DNA of 64,000 nucleotides from Cryobacterium aureum (GTDB lineage Bacteria > Actinomycetota > Actinomycetes > Actinomycetales > Microbacteriaceae): positions 1-64,000 of the forward strand of contig NZ_PPTG01000038.1 of assembly GCF_002954245.1 (NCBI RefSeq), given 5' to 3'. The notes below the pieces were generated by a model, which was given only the letters and a program-made list of their open reading frames with translations, searched no databases and was not told where the DNA came from. How positions within the stretch are numbered: the first letter of the stretch is position 1; every line of letters begins with the position of its first letter. The position numbers were made by a program, and so were the translations under genes. Positions 6,998 through 16,679 of this stretch are shown one piece after another.

Positions 6998-8548
6998 TTA
7001 GACGGGCTGTGGCAACGACAGAAAACCGTCGACGAGTAGCTCACGCACCCTGGGCAGGAGTTCGGCACTCAGCGCCTGCTCGTCGGCGTCCAGGAGCTGG
7101 GCGAGAGCGCCGATGATGGCGCCGACCGCGAGGTCGCCGTCGCAGGCACCGACCAGCCCGGCCAGGGCCGTGTCGAGCGGCACCGAACGGCCGAATCCGC
7201 TGCCCTGGTGCAGAGTCATCACGGTCGGATCCTGCTGACCGGGCCAGTAGTGGCGTTCCTCGGTGACGTCGGAGGCCAGGGTGAGCTGCGTGCGCAACAG
7301 GCGCGCGTCATCCGCTTGAACTTGCCAGTCGTGGGCGGCGAGGCACTCGACCAGGTGCGCGCCGAGGCCGGCCGGGTTGTGGCCGAGGGTATCGGGCATC
7401 CGTTCGAGGCGGAGCAGGGTCGGGGCTGGCACTCCCTCGGGCAGCATGCGCAGCAGCAGGTAGCCGAACCCGATCCGGCGCACGCCTCGCGCCTCGAAGT
7501 CGTTCAGCCAGGCGTCGTACAGCCGGTCGAAGTCGGCTCCGGGGCGGGTGCCACCGTCGCGGATCCAGGTCTCGGCGTACTCGCCCGGCGACTGCACTTC
7601 GCGTTCGATGATCCACGCGTCGAGTGCCGGGCCGGCATCGGGCGTGAGCCAGCGTTCGACCCGTTCGAAGGCATCCGTTTCCCCCGAGTATTCCCAGTTG
7701 CCGAGCAGCTGCGCGACACCGCCGGGAGTGAGATGGTCTGCGGCACCGCGCACGACGGCCTCGACCAGGGCGTCTCCGACCATACCGCCGTCCCGATACT
7801 CATAGCTCGGTACTCCCTCGGCGCGTGGCGTTATCACGAACGGCGGGTTCGAGATGATGTGATCGAACCGCTCCCCCGCCACCGGCTCGAACAGGCTGCC
7901 CAAGCGAAACTCGATATTGTCGATCTCGTTGAGCTTCGCGTTCAGTGCGGCGAGTTCCAGCGCCCGCACCGAGATGTCGGTCGCGACGACGTGCGCGGCG
8001 TGCCGCGATGCGTGCATCGCCTGGATTCCACAGCCGGTACCGATGTCGAGCGCCCGTTCGACCGGGCTCGGCATCATGAGTGAGCTCAGGGTACGCGAGG
8101 CCCCGCCGATGCCGAGAACATGAGTTTCGCCGAGCGGATGCCCGAGCGCCAGCTCCCCCAGATCGCTCACGATCCACCAGCTTCCGGCGCCGTAGGCGTC
8201 GATGAAGCTGTACGGACGCAGGTCCACGAGTGGGCGCACGAGCGCATCGAGTGCCACCACGAGCCCGAGCTGTTCAGCACCGGCTGCCCCGAGTGTGGGC
8301 AGGGCGGCATCGAGGTCGGCACGCGGCACCGCGTCCCCGAGCAGGAACAGCCGGGCCAGGGTTGCTGCGGGTTCATTCCGACCCAGTTTGGCGGCGAGCG
8401 TGACCAGCGCCCGCTGGGCCGGAACCCGCTGGTTCCGGCGGAGGGCGGCATCCGCTTCGATGCCCCACAACCCGGTCAGGCCGGGAACCGAGAAATGAGC
8501 GGAGGCGAGGTCGGTGCGCAGTAAGGAAATGAGAGTTGCAGAAGTCAC
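6998..8548 (-). CDS. Class I SAM-dependent methyltransferase (HemK-like NPPF motif)
   Basis: A 516-residue protein. Residues 1 to about 140 form an alpha-helical N-terminal domain typical of an actinobacterial methyltransferase family. The Rossmann methyltransferase core follows, with DIGTGCGIQ (168-176) and the catalytic-loop motif NPPF (234-237) used by enzymes that methylate planar nitrogens in proteins, RNA or DNA. About 200 C-terminal residues form an accessory region. The substrate is unknown. The start is a GTG. It lies 26 bases downstream of the flavin monooxygenase gene on the same strand, so it may be the last gene of the polyketide operon, although its motif points to a macromolecular target. 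Confidence 0.82.
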   Translation of the reverse strand: MTSATLISLLRTDLASAHFSVPGLTGLWGIEADAALRRNQRVPAQRALVTLAAKLGRNEPAATLARLFLLGDAVPRADLDAALPTLGAAGAEQLGLVVALDALVRPLVDLRPYSFIDAYGAGSWWIVSDLGELALGHPLGETHVLGIGGASRTLSSLMMPSPVERALDIGTGCGIQAMHASRHAAHVVATDISVRALELAALNAKLNEIDNIEFRLGSLFEPVAGERFDHIISNPPFVITPRAEGVPSYEYRDGGMVGDALVEAVVRGAADHLTPGGVAQLLGNWEYSGETDAFERVERWLTPDAGPALDAWIIEREVQSPGEYAETWIRDGGTRPGADFDRLYDAWLNDFEARGVRRIGFGYLLLRMLPEGVPAPTLLRLERMPDTLGHNPAGLGAHLVECLAAHDWQVQADDARLLRTQLTLASDVTEERHYWPGQQDPTVMTLHQGSGFGRSVPLDTALAGLVGACDGDLAVGAIIGALAQLLDADEQALSAELLPRVRELLVDGFLSLPQPV

Positions 8549-8574
8549 TTATCCATTCAACTCGATGTGCGCGG

Positions 8575-9699
8575 TCACAGCCACCGCATGGTGAACGCCC
8601 GGGCGACGAGCTCGTTGGCCGGCGGCAGCGTGAGAGTCCGCACGAAGGCGTTCCGAACACCGAGTCGCAGGCCGTGGGCTGGCCGGCCCATCTGCATGTT
8701 GAATCCGGCTTGCAGGGCCGCGCGGCGGGCGGCGCTGCGGCGCGTGCGGTCATAGTGGGCCAAAACGGATGCCGCCGCTGCCGGTTCGAGCAGCGCCCGC
8801 TGCAGCGCCGGCGCGAGGGCCACGGCGTCGAGCCAGCCGAGGTTCATGCCCTGCCCGCCGATGGGGCTGATCTGATGCGCCGCATCGCCGGCCAGCAGGA
8901 TTCGACCCGCGCACATGCTCCCCGCGAGCCGCTGCTGCACGGCGAAGGAACTGGCAGCCCCGAGCGGCTCGGCAACGCTGACTCCCGTTCGGTGCCGGAT
9001 GAGCGCGGCCAGGTCGGCACTGTCGGCATCCGTTGCGAGAAAATCGGTCATCGCTACCCACCGACGCCGATCGCCGGGCAACGGAAAGGACTCGACCACG
9101 CCGCCGCGCTCGAAGTAGAGCACCGCGCCGGTATCGCTCGAGTCAGGATCGGCGAAGTCGCCCATGAGATACGTTTCGCGCCGGCCGAGCTGCCGCCAGG
9201 TGATACCAGCCTGCTCGCGCACGCGGCTGCGCGCGCCGTCCGCGCCGATCACGTAGCGGGCCTCGATCGCGCCGGTGTCGGTCGACACTGCGACGGCATC
9301 GCCGTCGTCCTGCACCGCGGTCACGGTCACGCCCCTCCGATATTGGCCGGGGCGGAGTTGCTCGAACCGTGCGCGCAGCAGGGCCTCCGTCTCGTACTGC
9401 GGCAGGGCGACCACGAACGGATACGCCGGCGCGGCCTTCTCGAACGACAACCGTCCAAGCCTGCGCGCATCGCACCGTACCTCCCCCTCGCGAATGCGCA
9501 CGGCCCGCTCGAGCAGGGCGTCGGCGATGCCAATGGCGGCGAGGGCGGCGAGGGACGGCGGGTGGATGCCGATCGCCCGCGAGCGGAAGGACGGGGTATC
9601 GCGCTGCTCGAGCACCTCAACGTCGAGCCCGCCGACGGCGAGAACGCAGGCGAGCATAGCGCCCACCGGGCCGCCACCCACAATGACGACGTCACGCAT
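8575..9699 (-). CDS. FAD-dependent monooxygenase of the type III PKS operon
   Basis: A 374-residue class A flavoprotein hydroxylase. It shows GGGPVG (8-13) for the ADP moiety of FAD, GADGARSRVR (152-161), and GDAAH followed by a GGQGMNLG loop (271-287). The ATG at 9699 lies inside the stop of the upstream methyltransferase gene (eight-base overlap), which fixes the start better than the longer open frame. By analogy with PKS-associated oxygenases (such as the S. griseus srs system) it would hydroxylate the aromatic or phenolic lipid product, giving a quinone or quinol. The substrate is inference. Confidence 0.85.
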   Translation of the reverse strand: MRDVVIVGGGPVGAMLACVLAVGGLDVEVLEQRDTPSFRSRAIGIHPPSLAALAAIGIADALLERAVRIREGEVRCDARRLGRLSFEKAAPAYPFVVALPQYETEALLRARFEQLRPGQYRRGVTVTAVQDDGDAVAVSTDTGAIEARYVIGADGARSRVREQAGITWRQLGRRETYLMGDFADPDSSDTGAVLYFERGGVVESFPLPGDRRRWVAMTDFLATDADSADLAALIRHRTGVSVAEPLGAASSFAVQQRLAGSMCAGRILLAGDAAHQISPIGGQGMNLGWLDAVALAPALQRALLEPAAAASVLAHYDRTRRSAARRAALQAGFNMQMGRPAHGLRLGVRNAFVRTLTLPPANELVARAFTMRWL

Positions 9700-10396
9700 C
9701 CGGCGGTGTCCAGGCCAGCACGAGCCGCGACGGCAGCCCGCGCGACACCGTCCACCCGGCTGGCACAGCCGCCCGCAGCTCCACGGCCGTATAGCTGCGT
9801 TGAATCGAGGTGAGCCCGTCCGGGCGAATATAGGAGTGCCGAAAGAACGGCCAGGTCGCCGCCGCAAACCCGAGGTAGGCATAGTTGGATCGCTCCAAAT
9901 CGGCGTGCAGCACGCGCACGCGGGCGAGATCCTCCGAGTCCACCAGCAGCCCCTTTAACTCGTCCACGCTCAAGTGGTGCAGCACGTGGTTGGAGACCAC
10001 GAAGTCGAAGCGCGCGCCCTCCGCGACGAGGTCAGAGCTGAGCGCCCGCCGAAACGACAGGCCGGCAATCTTCGGCTGGCTGGTCGCGAAAACGTGCGCA
10101 CGGGCATCCGGATCGATTCCGGTCACCGTGAGCCGCAGTCCGTCGCGCACCGCCCAGCGGGCGAGCGCCCGTGAGACATCGCCGCCGCCGGAGCCGACGT
10201 CGAGCAACGTCGTTTCGGAGGTGGTGGACAAGGTCGGGCGGATGCTGCGGCGATAGATCCTCCACCAGCCCGACACGACCGCGTTGACCACGCGAAAATC
10301 CTGGTAGGTGCGGGTGAGCATGGCCGGGTCGCACAGCGGGGAATCCATGATCTCGCGGGCACCGTGCGCCCGCACGCGCAGTGAGGGAAGGGCCAT
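9692..10396 (-). CDS. Class I methyltransferase of the type III PKS operon
   Basis: A 234-residue SAM-dependent methyltransferase with motif I LLDVGSGGGD (64-73), an acidic residue in VTGIDPDA, and the post-motif SNHVLHHL typical of small-molecule methyltransferases. It starts directly after the PKS stop (TGAATG) and overlaps the monooxygenase start, so the three genes form one transcription and translation unit. Probable role: O- or C-methylation of the polyketide product. It resembles the class found beside type III PKS genes in many actinobacteria. Confidence 0.85.
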   Translation of the reverse strand: MALPSLRVRAHGAREIMDSPLCDPAMLTRTYQDFRVVNAVVSGWWRIYRRSIRPTLSTTSETTLLDVGSGGGDVSRALARWAVRDGLRLTVTGIDPDARAHVFATSQPKIAGLSFRRALSSDLVAEGARFDFVVSNHVLHHLSVDELKGLLVDSEDLARVRVLHADLERSNYAYLGFAAATWPFFRHSYIRPDGLTSIQRSYTAVELRAAVPAGWTVSRGLPSRLVLAWTPPDA

Positions 10397-11611
10397 TCAG
10401 CCCTCGATCACGGTCATGAGGCCGGACTCCACGGTGAGACCGGGGCCGAACGCCATGGCGCAGACGCGTTCTTCGGCGGCGGTGGCCGGGCCGTCGAGAA
10501 TGGCCTTCATGACGAAGAGGATGGTCGCGCTGCTCATATTGCCGTTAGTGCGCAGGGTTTCCCTCGAGGGAAACAACTGGTCAGGGCGGAGTTCGAGTTT
10601 GGCCTCGGTCTTGTCGAGGATGCTCCGCCCGCCCGGGTGGATCGCCCAGTGTTCGATCACCGAGCTCAGCGTGGCCGGTGGCGCGAGGGTGAGAACCGGG
10701 GCGGCCACCGTGGTCCCAGACTCGCTCGCCTCCGCTCGGAGCGGAGCCGCGAGCTGCCCGGTGATCGACGCGTCGCGGGCGAACAGGGGCGCCAGGGCGC
10801 CCACGATGTGTTCGTCGATGATGTGCGGAACGTAGGTGCTCAAAATCATCTCGAAGCCCTCATCGCCGATTTTCCACGCCATGTCGCCCTCACCGACCGG
10901 GGTAATGACCGTTTCGAACAGGTCGAGACCGAGTGCTTTCTCGCCCGGCAGCGGCGCCCGGGAGCTGACGATGCCGGCGGCAGCGCCGTCGGAGAACAGC
11001 GAGGAGGCGACGATGGTGTCCGGGTCGCTGGAGGTGCGCAGGTGCAGCGAGCAGAGCTCGGCGCTGACCACGAGTACGACCGCATTCGGGTCGGCCTCGA
11101 CGAACTGCTTCGCGGTGCGGAGCGCGGGCATGGAGGCGTAGCAGCCCATGAATCCGAGGTGGTAGCGCTGGGTGCTGGGTTTCAGGCCGAGCTCTCGCAC
11201 GAGCATGTAGTCGGGGCCGGGGGCGTAGAACCCGGTGCAGGAGACGGTGATCACGTGGGTCACATCTTCGGGGCGAATGTCGGGGCACGCGGCGAGCGCG
11301 AGGCGGCCGGCCTCGACGAAGAGTTTGGTGGCCTCCTCGATGTAGAGCTCGTTGCGCACCCGGGTACTCGGCACCAGCAGCAACTGCTGCCTTGCATCGA
11401 AGAACTGCGGCTCGGCCGAATCGTTGTCGAGGGTGAGCTCGGCGATCACGGTATGCCTGGTCTCGATGCCCGACACGTTGAAACTGGTACTGACCAGCCG
11501 TTGTGCGAGCCGGCTGAGTCCGGGCTGGGCGGCGAAGATGTCGCGCACCTGCTCCTGGATCAAAATCGTCGGGGGAACTACGGTCTGGAGCGCTCTCAGC
11601 GTGACGGCCAT
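10397..11611 (-). CDS. Type III polyketide synthase
   Basis: A 404-residue chalcone/stilbene-synthase-fold enzyme. The catalytic triad is visible: Cys157 in GFMGCYAS, His325 in HWAIHPGG, and Asn358 in TNGNMSS. The enzyme extends an acyl starter with malonyl-CoA and cyclises the chain, typically to alkylpyrones or alkylresorcinols in actinobacteria. Starter specificity cannot be read from sequence alone. It heads a PKS-methyltransferase-flavin hydroxylase operon, the same logic as phenolic-lipid and quinone pathways. A PAP2 phosphatase gene lies 69 bases upstream on the same strand and may belong to the same lipid context. Confidence 0.93.
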   Translation of the reverse strand: MAVTLRALQTVVPPTILIQEQVRDIFAAQPGLSRLAQRLVSTSFNVSGIETRHTVIAELTLDNDSAEPQFFDARQQLLLVPSTRVRNELYIEEATKLFVEAGRLALAACPDIRPEDVTHVITVSCTGFYAPGPDYMLVRELGLKPSTQRYHLGFMGCYASMPALRTAKQFVEADPNAVVLVVSAELCSLHLRTSSDPDTIVASSLFSDGAAAGIVSSRAPLPGEKALGLDLFETVITPVGEGDMAWKIGDEGFEMILSTYVPHIIDEHIVGALAPLFARDASITGQLAAPLRAEASESGTTVAAPVLTLAPPATLSSVIEHWAIHPGGRSILDKTEAKLELRPDQLFPSRETLRTNGNMSSATILFVMKAILDGPATAAEERVCAMAFGPGLTVESGLMTVIEG

Positions 11612-11680
11612 GAGTTAGTGTCGCACGTGGCTTCGATTGAGTACACCCCTTCACGGCCGAATCTCGGGGCTATGGCGAAT

Positions 11681-12601
11681 CTAGGGCAGTCGAGCGAACA
11701 GCCGCGTTCCGCTGAGCGCGAGCAGCAGGCCGGCGGTCACGATGGCCGCGACCCCACCCAGGTAGGCTACGACCGTGCCGAGCGTGCCGACGCGCTCGAA
11801 CAGGCTGCTATCCAGCACCAGGGTGGCGATAAAGGCCACGGCGGAGACCGTGCCACAGCCGACCGACAGCCACCGGATAAGGCGAACCGTTGATCGGCGC
11901 AGGCCGGTGAAGGCTGGCCATCGTGAGCTGGGGGCGGTAGCATCCGTCTGCGGCACGACACCCACCCACGGCCAAGCCAGCACCGCCCCGGCGAGGCACC
12001 CCCAGAGGGCGACCCAGAGCAGGGCTGCAATCACGTCGCTCGGCCGATGCCACTGGTTGGCGAGTGTAGCCACACCGGCCAGCACGGCGAAAGCGGTGCC
12101 CCACCCGGCGACCATCGGGCGCATGCGTGGGCTCGCGACCAGAAAGACCACGAGAGCGGATGCCGCCGCCACCGTCGTATGCCCCGACGGGAAAGAGTTT
12201 CCGGCATACCCCTCGACCGCGAGGTCGGGGCGAGCCAGAATGCCGTACTTCAGCAGTTGGGCCGAGGCAGTGGCCGCCGTAGCAGCGACCAGCGCGACTA
12301 TGAGGGTGCGCCAGTTGCGGCGCACGAGCGCGATGACCGCGGTCAGGACCACCCCAAAAGCCACGGCGAGGTCCGGCACGGAGTCGAGCACCCGACCGGT
12401 GAACGGGGTGATGCTGTGACGGCCGAATTCGGCGCCGTCATAGGCGAGTTGGTCGGCTTCCTGGCCGGCATGGCTGCGCACGAAGAACAGGTAGAGACCG
12501 ATGAAGGCTACGGTCGTGAGCACGGCCCCGGCGACGTACCCGAGCGATCCCTGTTTCAGGGAGCTTAGAGGGGACCAAATGCGCACGGTCAAGCATGCCA
12601 C
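11681..12601 (-). CDS. PAP2-family membrane phosphatase
   Basis: A 306-residue membrane protein with the three phosphatase signatures of the PAP2 superfamily: KYGILARP, FPSGHTT, and QWHRPSDVIAA (the SRxxxxxHxxxD-type motif). Around these lie five to six hydrophobic segments, and a further hydrophobic tail of about 90 residues follows. Likely substrates are lipid phosphates such as undecaprenyl or phosphatidyl pyrophosphates (family knowledge). The annotated start is a GTG at 12601; a second GTG at 12586 is also possible. No clear ribosome-binding site supports either. Confidence 0.88.
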   Translation of the reverse strand: MACLTVRIWSPLSSLKQGSLGYVAGAVLTTVAFIGLYLFFVRSHAGQEADQLAYDGAEFGRHSITPFTGRVLDSVPDLAVAFGVVLTAVIALVRRNWRTLIVALVAATAATASAQLLKYGILARPDLAVEGYAGNSFPSGHTTVAAASALVVFLVASPRMRPMVAGWGTAFAVLAGVATLANQWHRPSDVIAALLWVALWGCLAGAVLAWPWVGVVPQTDATAPSSRWPAFTGLRRSTVRLIRWLSVGCGTVSAVAFIATLVLDSSLFERVGTLGTVVAYLGGVAAIVTAGLLLALSGTRLFARLP

Positions 12602-12634
12602 AGTGTGCTTGAAAACGCGGTTTCTCAGCGCCCG

Positions 12635-13552
12635 CTACCGGGTGGCGAGCACGACTTTGCCGCGCAGGTGGCCCGCCATGAGGTAGCGGTAGGCGTCCTG
12701 CACGTGATCGAGCGGAAACACCCGATCGATCGGCAGCACGATCTCACCGTTCGCAATCAGTGTGGCCAGCGCCTCGAGATCGTTGATATCCGCGGCCTGA
12801 CCGCCCACCTCGGTCACTCCGGCGCCGGAACGATGGCCGCGTGCGGCGATGGTGTTGATGCGCGTGCCGGGCACCCCGAGGTCGAGGGCAGCGTCGATCG
12901 TGGCGGCGCCGTTATAATCGAGGGCAGCCGTCACCGTCAGGCCGGCGGCCAGCACCCGGTCGACCAGGCCGTCGCCGTAGGCGATGGGCATGACGCCCAG
13001 CCCGCGCAGAAATTCGTGATTGACCGGGCTCGCGGTGCCCACAACGGTCGCCCCGGTGCGGAGGGCAAGCTGGCAGGCGAGGATGCCGACACCACCGGCG
13101 GCAGCACCGACCAGCACTGTGTCATCGGCAGTCAGGCAGAGGGACGCAACGCTAGCCCAGGCTGCACGTCCCGCGATGTCGAGACCCCCCGCCTGTTCAA
13201 ACGTGAGGGCGGCCGGTTTTTTGAGGATGCGCGTCGCGTCGACGACGAGGAAGTCTGCCTGGGCATGCATCCGCTTGCCGCCGAACACGGCGTCACCGAT
13301 CTGAAAACCCGTGACACCATCGCCCAACTCGTCGATGAGGCCGGAGAAATCGTTTCCGTTACCGCAGGGCGGAACCGCCTCGTAACGCAGTGCAGCCGGG
13401 CCGCCGTGAAAGATTTTGTAGTCGACCGGATTCAGGCCGGCGACGTGCACCCGCACGCGGACCTTCCCCCGTCCAGCCTGCGGTTGCTCATCGTGCACGA
13501 TACTCAGTACCTCGGGTCCACCAAATTCATTTATGCGAACATATCGAGCCAT
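12635..13552 (-). CDS. NADP-dependent MDR oxidoreductase (quinone-reductase type)
   Basis: A 305-residue medium-chain dehydrogenase/reductase. The N-terminal GroES-like domain has GLNPVDYKI and the nucleotide-binding region has VLVGAAAGGVGILACQLA. The zinc-binding Cys residues of alcohol dehydrogenases are absent, so it belongs to the zinc-independent quinone-oxidoreductase branch. The physiological substrate is unknown. A TAGGCT hexamer stands six bases before the ATG, indicating a leaderless transcript. Confidence 0.88.
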   Translation of the reverse strand: MARYVRINEFGGPEVLSIVHDEQPQAGRGKVRVRVHVAGLNPVDYKIFHGGPAALRYEAVPPCGNGNDFSGLIDELGDGVTGFQIGDAVFGGKRMHAQADFLVVDATRILKKPAALTFEQAGGLDIAGRAAWASVASLCLTADDTVLVGAAAGGVGILACQLALRTGATVVGTASPVNHEFLRGLGVMPIAYGDGLVDRVLAAGLTVTAALDYNGAATIDAALDLGVPGTRINTIAARGHRSGAGVTEVGGQAADINDLEALATLIANGEIVLPIDRVFPLDHVQDAYRYLMAGHLRGKVVLATR

Positions 13553-13558
13553 GCCGCC

Positions 13559-13564
13559 AGCCTA
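13559..13564 (-). promoter_or_regulatory. -10 hexamer TAGGCT, six bases before the MDR start
   Basis: On the minus strand TAGGCT, then six bases, then ATG at 13552; no ribosome-binding site fits between. Confidence 0.55.
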
Positions 13565-13735
13565 GGGCCACGCATCGACAGCGTCGGTGCAAACGCAGCC
13601 GACGCCGTCCCTGCCCATTCACCCCAAGATTAACGCGTGGCGTACACCTAATGTTCAAGAACTCCTGATGGAATGAATTCAGTACCGTTGGTGCGCGCGT
13701 GCAGAGTGCGTACCTTCCGAACGAATGGAAGTTTC

Positions 13736-14674
13736 GTGAGCATTCGAACGGCTGAATATCCCAGGCCGAACCAATTTCTCCTCCATCTCAGTGACACACA
13801 CTTGCTTGCCGGCGGCAATCGCCTGTACGGCAGCGTGGATGCCACGGCCCACCTGATCAAGCTCTTTGCCGAGGTTGAGGAATCCGGTCGTCGTCCTGAT
13901 GCCATCATCTTCACCGGCGACCTCGCTGATAAAGGCGAGCCGGGGGCTTACGACCACCTACGCGACATCGTAGAACCGGCCGCTGTCCGACTCGGTGCGC
14001 GAGTCATCTGGGTCATGGGAAACCACGACAATCGTGAAGCGTTTCGCACGAATCTACTCGGCGAACTTCCCGCGGCGACCCCGATCGACCGGGTGTACTA
14101 CCTGGATGGACTTCGCATCATCGCCCTCGATACCACGGTTCCCGGACACCACTACGGATCAGTGTCCGAGGAGCAGCTCGAGTGGCTGGCCGAGGAGCTT
14201 CGCGTTCCCGCACCTGACGGAACGATCCTCGCAATGCACCACCCGCCGGTGCCGAGCATGCTCGATCTCGCCGTAGCCGTCGAGTTACGTGATCAAGCCG
14301 GACTGGCAGGGGTGCTCCGCGGCACGGATGTGCGCAGCATCCTGGCCGGTCACTTACATTATTCGTCGACGGCGACCTTCGCGGGGATCCCGGTATCGGT
14401 GGCCTCGGCCACCTGTTACACACAAGACCTCACCGTGCCCATCGGCGGAACGCGCGGCTGGGATGGTGCCAGGGCATTCAATCTCGTACACGTTTACCCG
14501 GACACCATCCTGCACTCGGTCGTGCCGATCGGGACCTACCCGGCCCTCGAATACATCGATGCCGAAGAGACCGCCGGTCGACTCCGCGAGCTGGGTGTGC
14601 AGATCATGCTTGCGGGCGCCGTGCCGGCATCCCATGAGCCACCGATGACCATGCCGATCCCGGTTCTGCGGTAA
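13736..14674 (+). CDS. Class III cyclic nucleotide phosphodiesterase, Rv0805-like
   Basis: A 312-residue metallophosphoesterase with the complete metal-binding set: SDTH, GDLAD, GNHD, HHPP and GHLHYS. Sequence order and blocks such as [20 protein letters not shown] and [14 protein letters not shown] match what I remember of M. tuberculosis Rv0805, which hydrolyses cAMP and other phosphodiesters. I choose the GTG at 13736 (GGAA five bases upstream; the protein then begins RTAEYPRP like Rv0805) over the ATG at 13673, which would add 21 unrelated residues. The last 71 bases overlap the convergent Stealth gene. Confidence 0.9.
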   Translation: MSIRTAEYPRPNQFLLHLSDTHLLAGGNRLYGSVDATAHLIKLFAEVEESGRRPDAIIFTGDLADKGEPGAYDHLRDIVEPAAVRLGARVIWVMGNHDNREAFRTNLLGELPAATPIDRVYYLDGLRIIALDTTVPGHHYGSVSEEQLEWLAEELRVPAPDGTILAMHHPPVPSMLDLAVAVELRDQAGLAGVLRGTDVRSILAGHLHYSSTATFAGIPVSVASATCYTQDLTVPIGGTRGWDGARAFNLVHVYPDTILHSVVPIGTYPALEYIDAEETAGRLRELGVQIMLAGAVPASHEPPMTMPIPVLR

Positions 14675-16400
14675 CCACCTGGCTGGCGCGCTCCCACGGT
14701 GCCTCAAACGGGAAGTAGAGGTCGAGAAATTCAATGACGGCCGTGCGTCGCTGGTCGTCGGAAATCTCCGGAAAGCTCCCGTCATTCAGGCAGAACATGT
14801 CCTGGTCGCGGTGCCTGCGCAGGCGGTTCATCTGCCGCAGGGCGATTCGTAGCGTGGTCTCGATGTACATCGAGCGCGCCTGAGTCTGGGCGACGGCACG
14901 ACCGGTCATCAACGCATAGTAGTGATAGAGCGAGTTGGTGACCGAAATGTCGGTTGCCGAACGAAAACGGCTCGCCGCAGTGCGGCTGAAATCCTCGGGA
15001 AACTCCTGTTCCAGCTCCAGCAACACGCTCTTGCGCATCGGGGCCGGCGTGTGCTCGAGGTGCCGGGTGGTGACCTTACCGAAGCGACCGCGCAGCAGAG
15101 CACGGTTCACTCGGGCGGCGTTCTCGAATCCGCTGCGGGTCGGGTCGTTTTCGCCCAGGCCGATGCGAGTGGATGCCTCGACGAACTTGGTCACTCCACC
15201 CGGCGAAAAGAACAGCTCCGGCCCAACCGGGCGACCGAAGAACATATCGTCGTTTGAGTACAGAAAGTGCTCGGCGAGGCCGGGAATGTGGTGCAGTTGG
15301 CTCTCCACGGCGTGTGAGTTGTGAATGGGCAGCACGCTCGTGTCGACGAAGAAGTCTTCGCTGCGCATGATCGTGACCCGAGGGTGCTCGGCCAGCCATT
15401 CCGGTGCCGGTGAATCGGTGGCGATAAAGATGCGTCGAATCCACGGGGCGAACATGTAGACGCTGCGCAGCGCGTACTTGAGTTCGTCGATCTGGCGAAA
15501 ACGGGCGTCGGAATCGTCACCTTCGCCGACCACATAGGCCTTCATTCGCTTGGCGCGCTCTCGCTGAAACTCGTCGCTCGAGCCATCCACCCAGCTGAAC
15601 ACGAGGTCGATGTCGAAGGAGATGTCGCTGGCCAGGTCATCGAACATGTTCTGCAGAGTGAGCCAGGTACGCCCGTACAGATCGATCGTAGTTTCGCGGG
15701 CTTCGGACCGCGGCAGCCGGGTGCGCATGAGGGCGTTTTCAACCGGGGCGATGATTTCGTCTTCGCCGAAACGCCACAGTTCAAACTGGAACGCGGTCTG
15801 GGCGCCGTAGCGCAGGCGGCCGATCGGTTCGATGCGCGGCCGGTAGACACGAAAAACGGAGGACTTGCGCAGCGTCATGAGCGCGCCGTCGGCGAGCAGA
15901 AACTGTTGGCTGACGTTGCCATCGAGCGGCTTGGCGTAGAACGGCTCGTTGGCGAAAGCCGCAGCCAGGACCTTGGTGATGTCCTTGCGCCGTTTGCGGT
16001 CGACGGCGATGACCGGCCGGTTGTGGTCGCCGCGGACGAGTAGAAAGTCGATGCCGGCGCTGGTGAAGGCGTCGTACACGGCCACGAGGTCTTTCACCAT
16101 GGACTCGTGCGGGGTGTAGTGACCGTTGATGAGGGCGATCTCACCCTTGCGCACGACGAGGTCGTCGCGGTCGAACCGGCGCGTGCGGGCATCCGGTGTG
16201 ATCAGCACTAGCTCGGGCTCATTGCTGAGCGACAGCGTCGGGATCAGCCCCGTGTTGGTGGGCGGTTCCGGCTCGCTCGAGTCGTAGCCCACGGAGTCTT
16301 GGCGATGGGCGTCGGTGTCGAAGATGTCGCCGCCGAACGAATCGGGAAAGCCGTGGTCGGAAGTATCCGGTTGTGCGTCCGGAATATCGAATGTCGCCAT
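14604..16400 (-). CDS. Stealth-family sugar-phosphate transferase
   Basis: A 598-residue Stealth protein. The four conserved regions occur in order: CR1 with [15 protein letters not shown]2 with [21 protein letters not shown] and [14 protein letters not shown]3 around [11 protein letters not shown] and HTPAPMRKS, and CR4 in the [15 protein letters not shown] area. About 230 additional N-terminal residues precede CR1. Stealth enzymes move hexose-1-phosphate to sugars to build phosphodiester-linked polymers such as capsules (family knowledge). The ATG at 16400 has a near-perfect AAGGAGG five bases upstream, so the longer open frame is rejected. Its 3' end overlaps the phosphodiesterase gene tail to tail. 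Confidence 0.9.
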   Translation of the reverse strand: MATFDIPDAQPDTSDHGFPDSFGGDIFDTDAHRQDSVGYDSSEPEPPTNTGLIPTLSLSNEPELVLITPDARTRRFDRDDLVVRKGEIALINGHYTPHESMVKDLVAVYDAFTSAGIDFLLVRGDHNRPVIAVDRKRRKDITKVLAAAFANEPFYAKPLDGNVSQQFLLADGALMTLRKSSVFRVYRPRIEPIGRLRYGAQTAFQFELWRFGEDEIIAPVENALMRTRLPRSEARETTIDLYGRTWLTLQNMFDDLASDISFDIDLVFSWVDGSSDEFQRERAKRMKAYVVGEGDDSDARFRQIDELKYALRSVYMFAPWIRRIFIATDSPAPEWLAEHPRVTIMRSEDFFVDTSVLPIHNSHAVESQLHHIPGLAEHFLYSNDDMFFGRPVGPELFFSPGGVTKFVEASTRIGLGENDPTRSGFENAARVNRALLRGRFGKVTTRHLEHTPAPMRKSVLLELEQEFPEDFSRTAASRFRSATDISVTNSLYHYYALMTGRAVAQTQARSMYIETTLRIALRQMNRLRRHRDQDMFCLNDGSFPEISDDQRRTAVIEFLDLYFPFEAPWERASQVVTAEPGSAWSSVAHGMPARRPQA

Positions 16401-16638
16401 GGTCCTCCTTGAAAAAGTGGAGCACTCGATCTCGGTCCAGCCCAGGCTGAAATCGAGGAGTGCGGCCGGCTGTGTCGGCGTGGATACTTCAGGGTGTTTC
16501 TCAGTGATGAACTTCTTGAGAAGTGACGAGGTTCTCGAGGAGCAACTGGCGTTTGGTGAAACGCGGGGGCATTTGTCTTTAGTGTACGTCCCGATGTCGG
16601 TAGTTTGCTGCGCCGACCGGCCCACCGCACGACGCCCG

Positions 16639-16666
16639 CGAAACGGATGCTGCGGCATCCGTTTCG
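16639..16666 (-). terminator. Hairpin made of an inverted AAACGGATGC pair, after DUF1761 gene
   Basis: CGAAACGGATGC (16639-16650), a TGCG loop, and its exact complement GCATCCGTTTCG (16655-16666) form a 12-bp stem 14 bases past the DUF1761 stop. There is no U-tract. The arms are the over-represented genome word discussed in the findings. Confidence 0.6.
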
Positions 16667-16679
16667 ACGGTACGTCGGG

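Noticed and set aside
8536-9813. 425-residue plus-strand open frame opposite the flavin monooxygenase gene
   Set aside because: It is an antisense shadow in high-GC DNA. The minus strand encodes a clear FAD monooxygenase and the plus frame shows no domain.
10637-11893. 418-residue plus-strand open frame opposite the type III PKS gene
   Set aside because: The PKS triad on the minus strand is unambiguous. The plus frame is Gly/Arg/His-rich without known motifs.
16401-16658. 86-residue N-terminal extension of the Stealth protein
   Set aside because: A strong AAGGAGG sits right before the internal ATG at 16400, and the extension has no family similarity.
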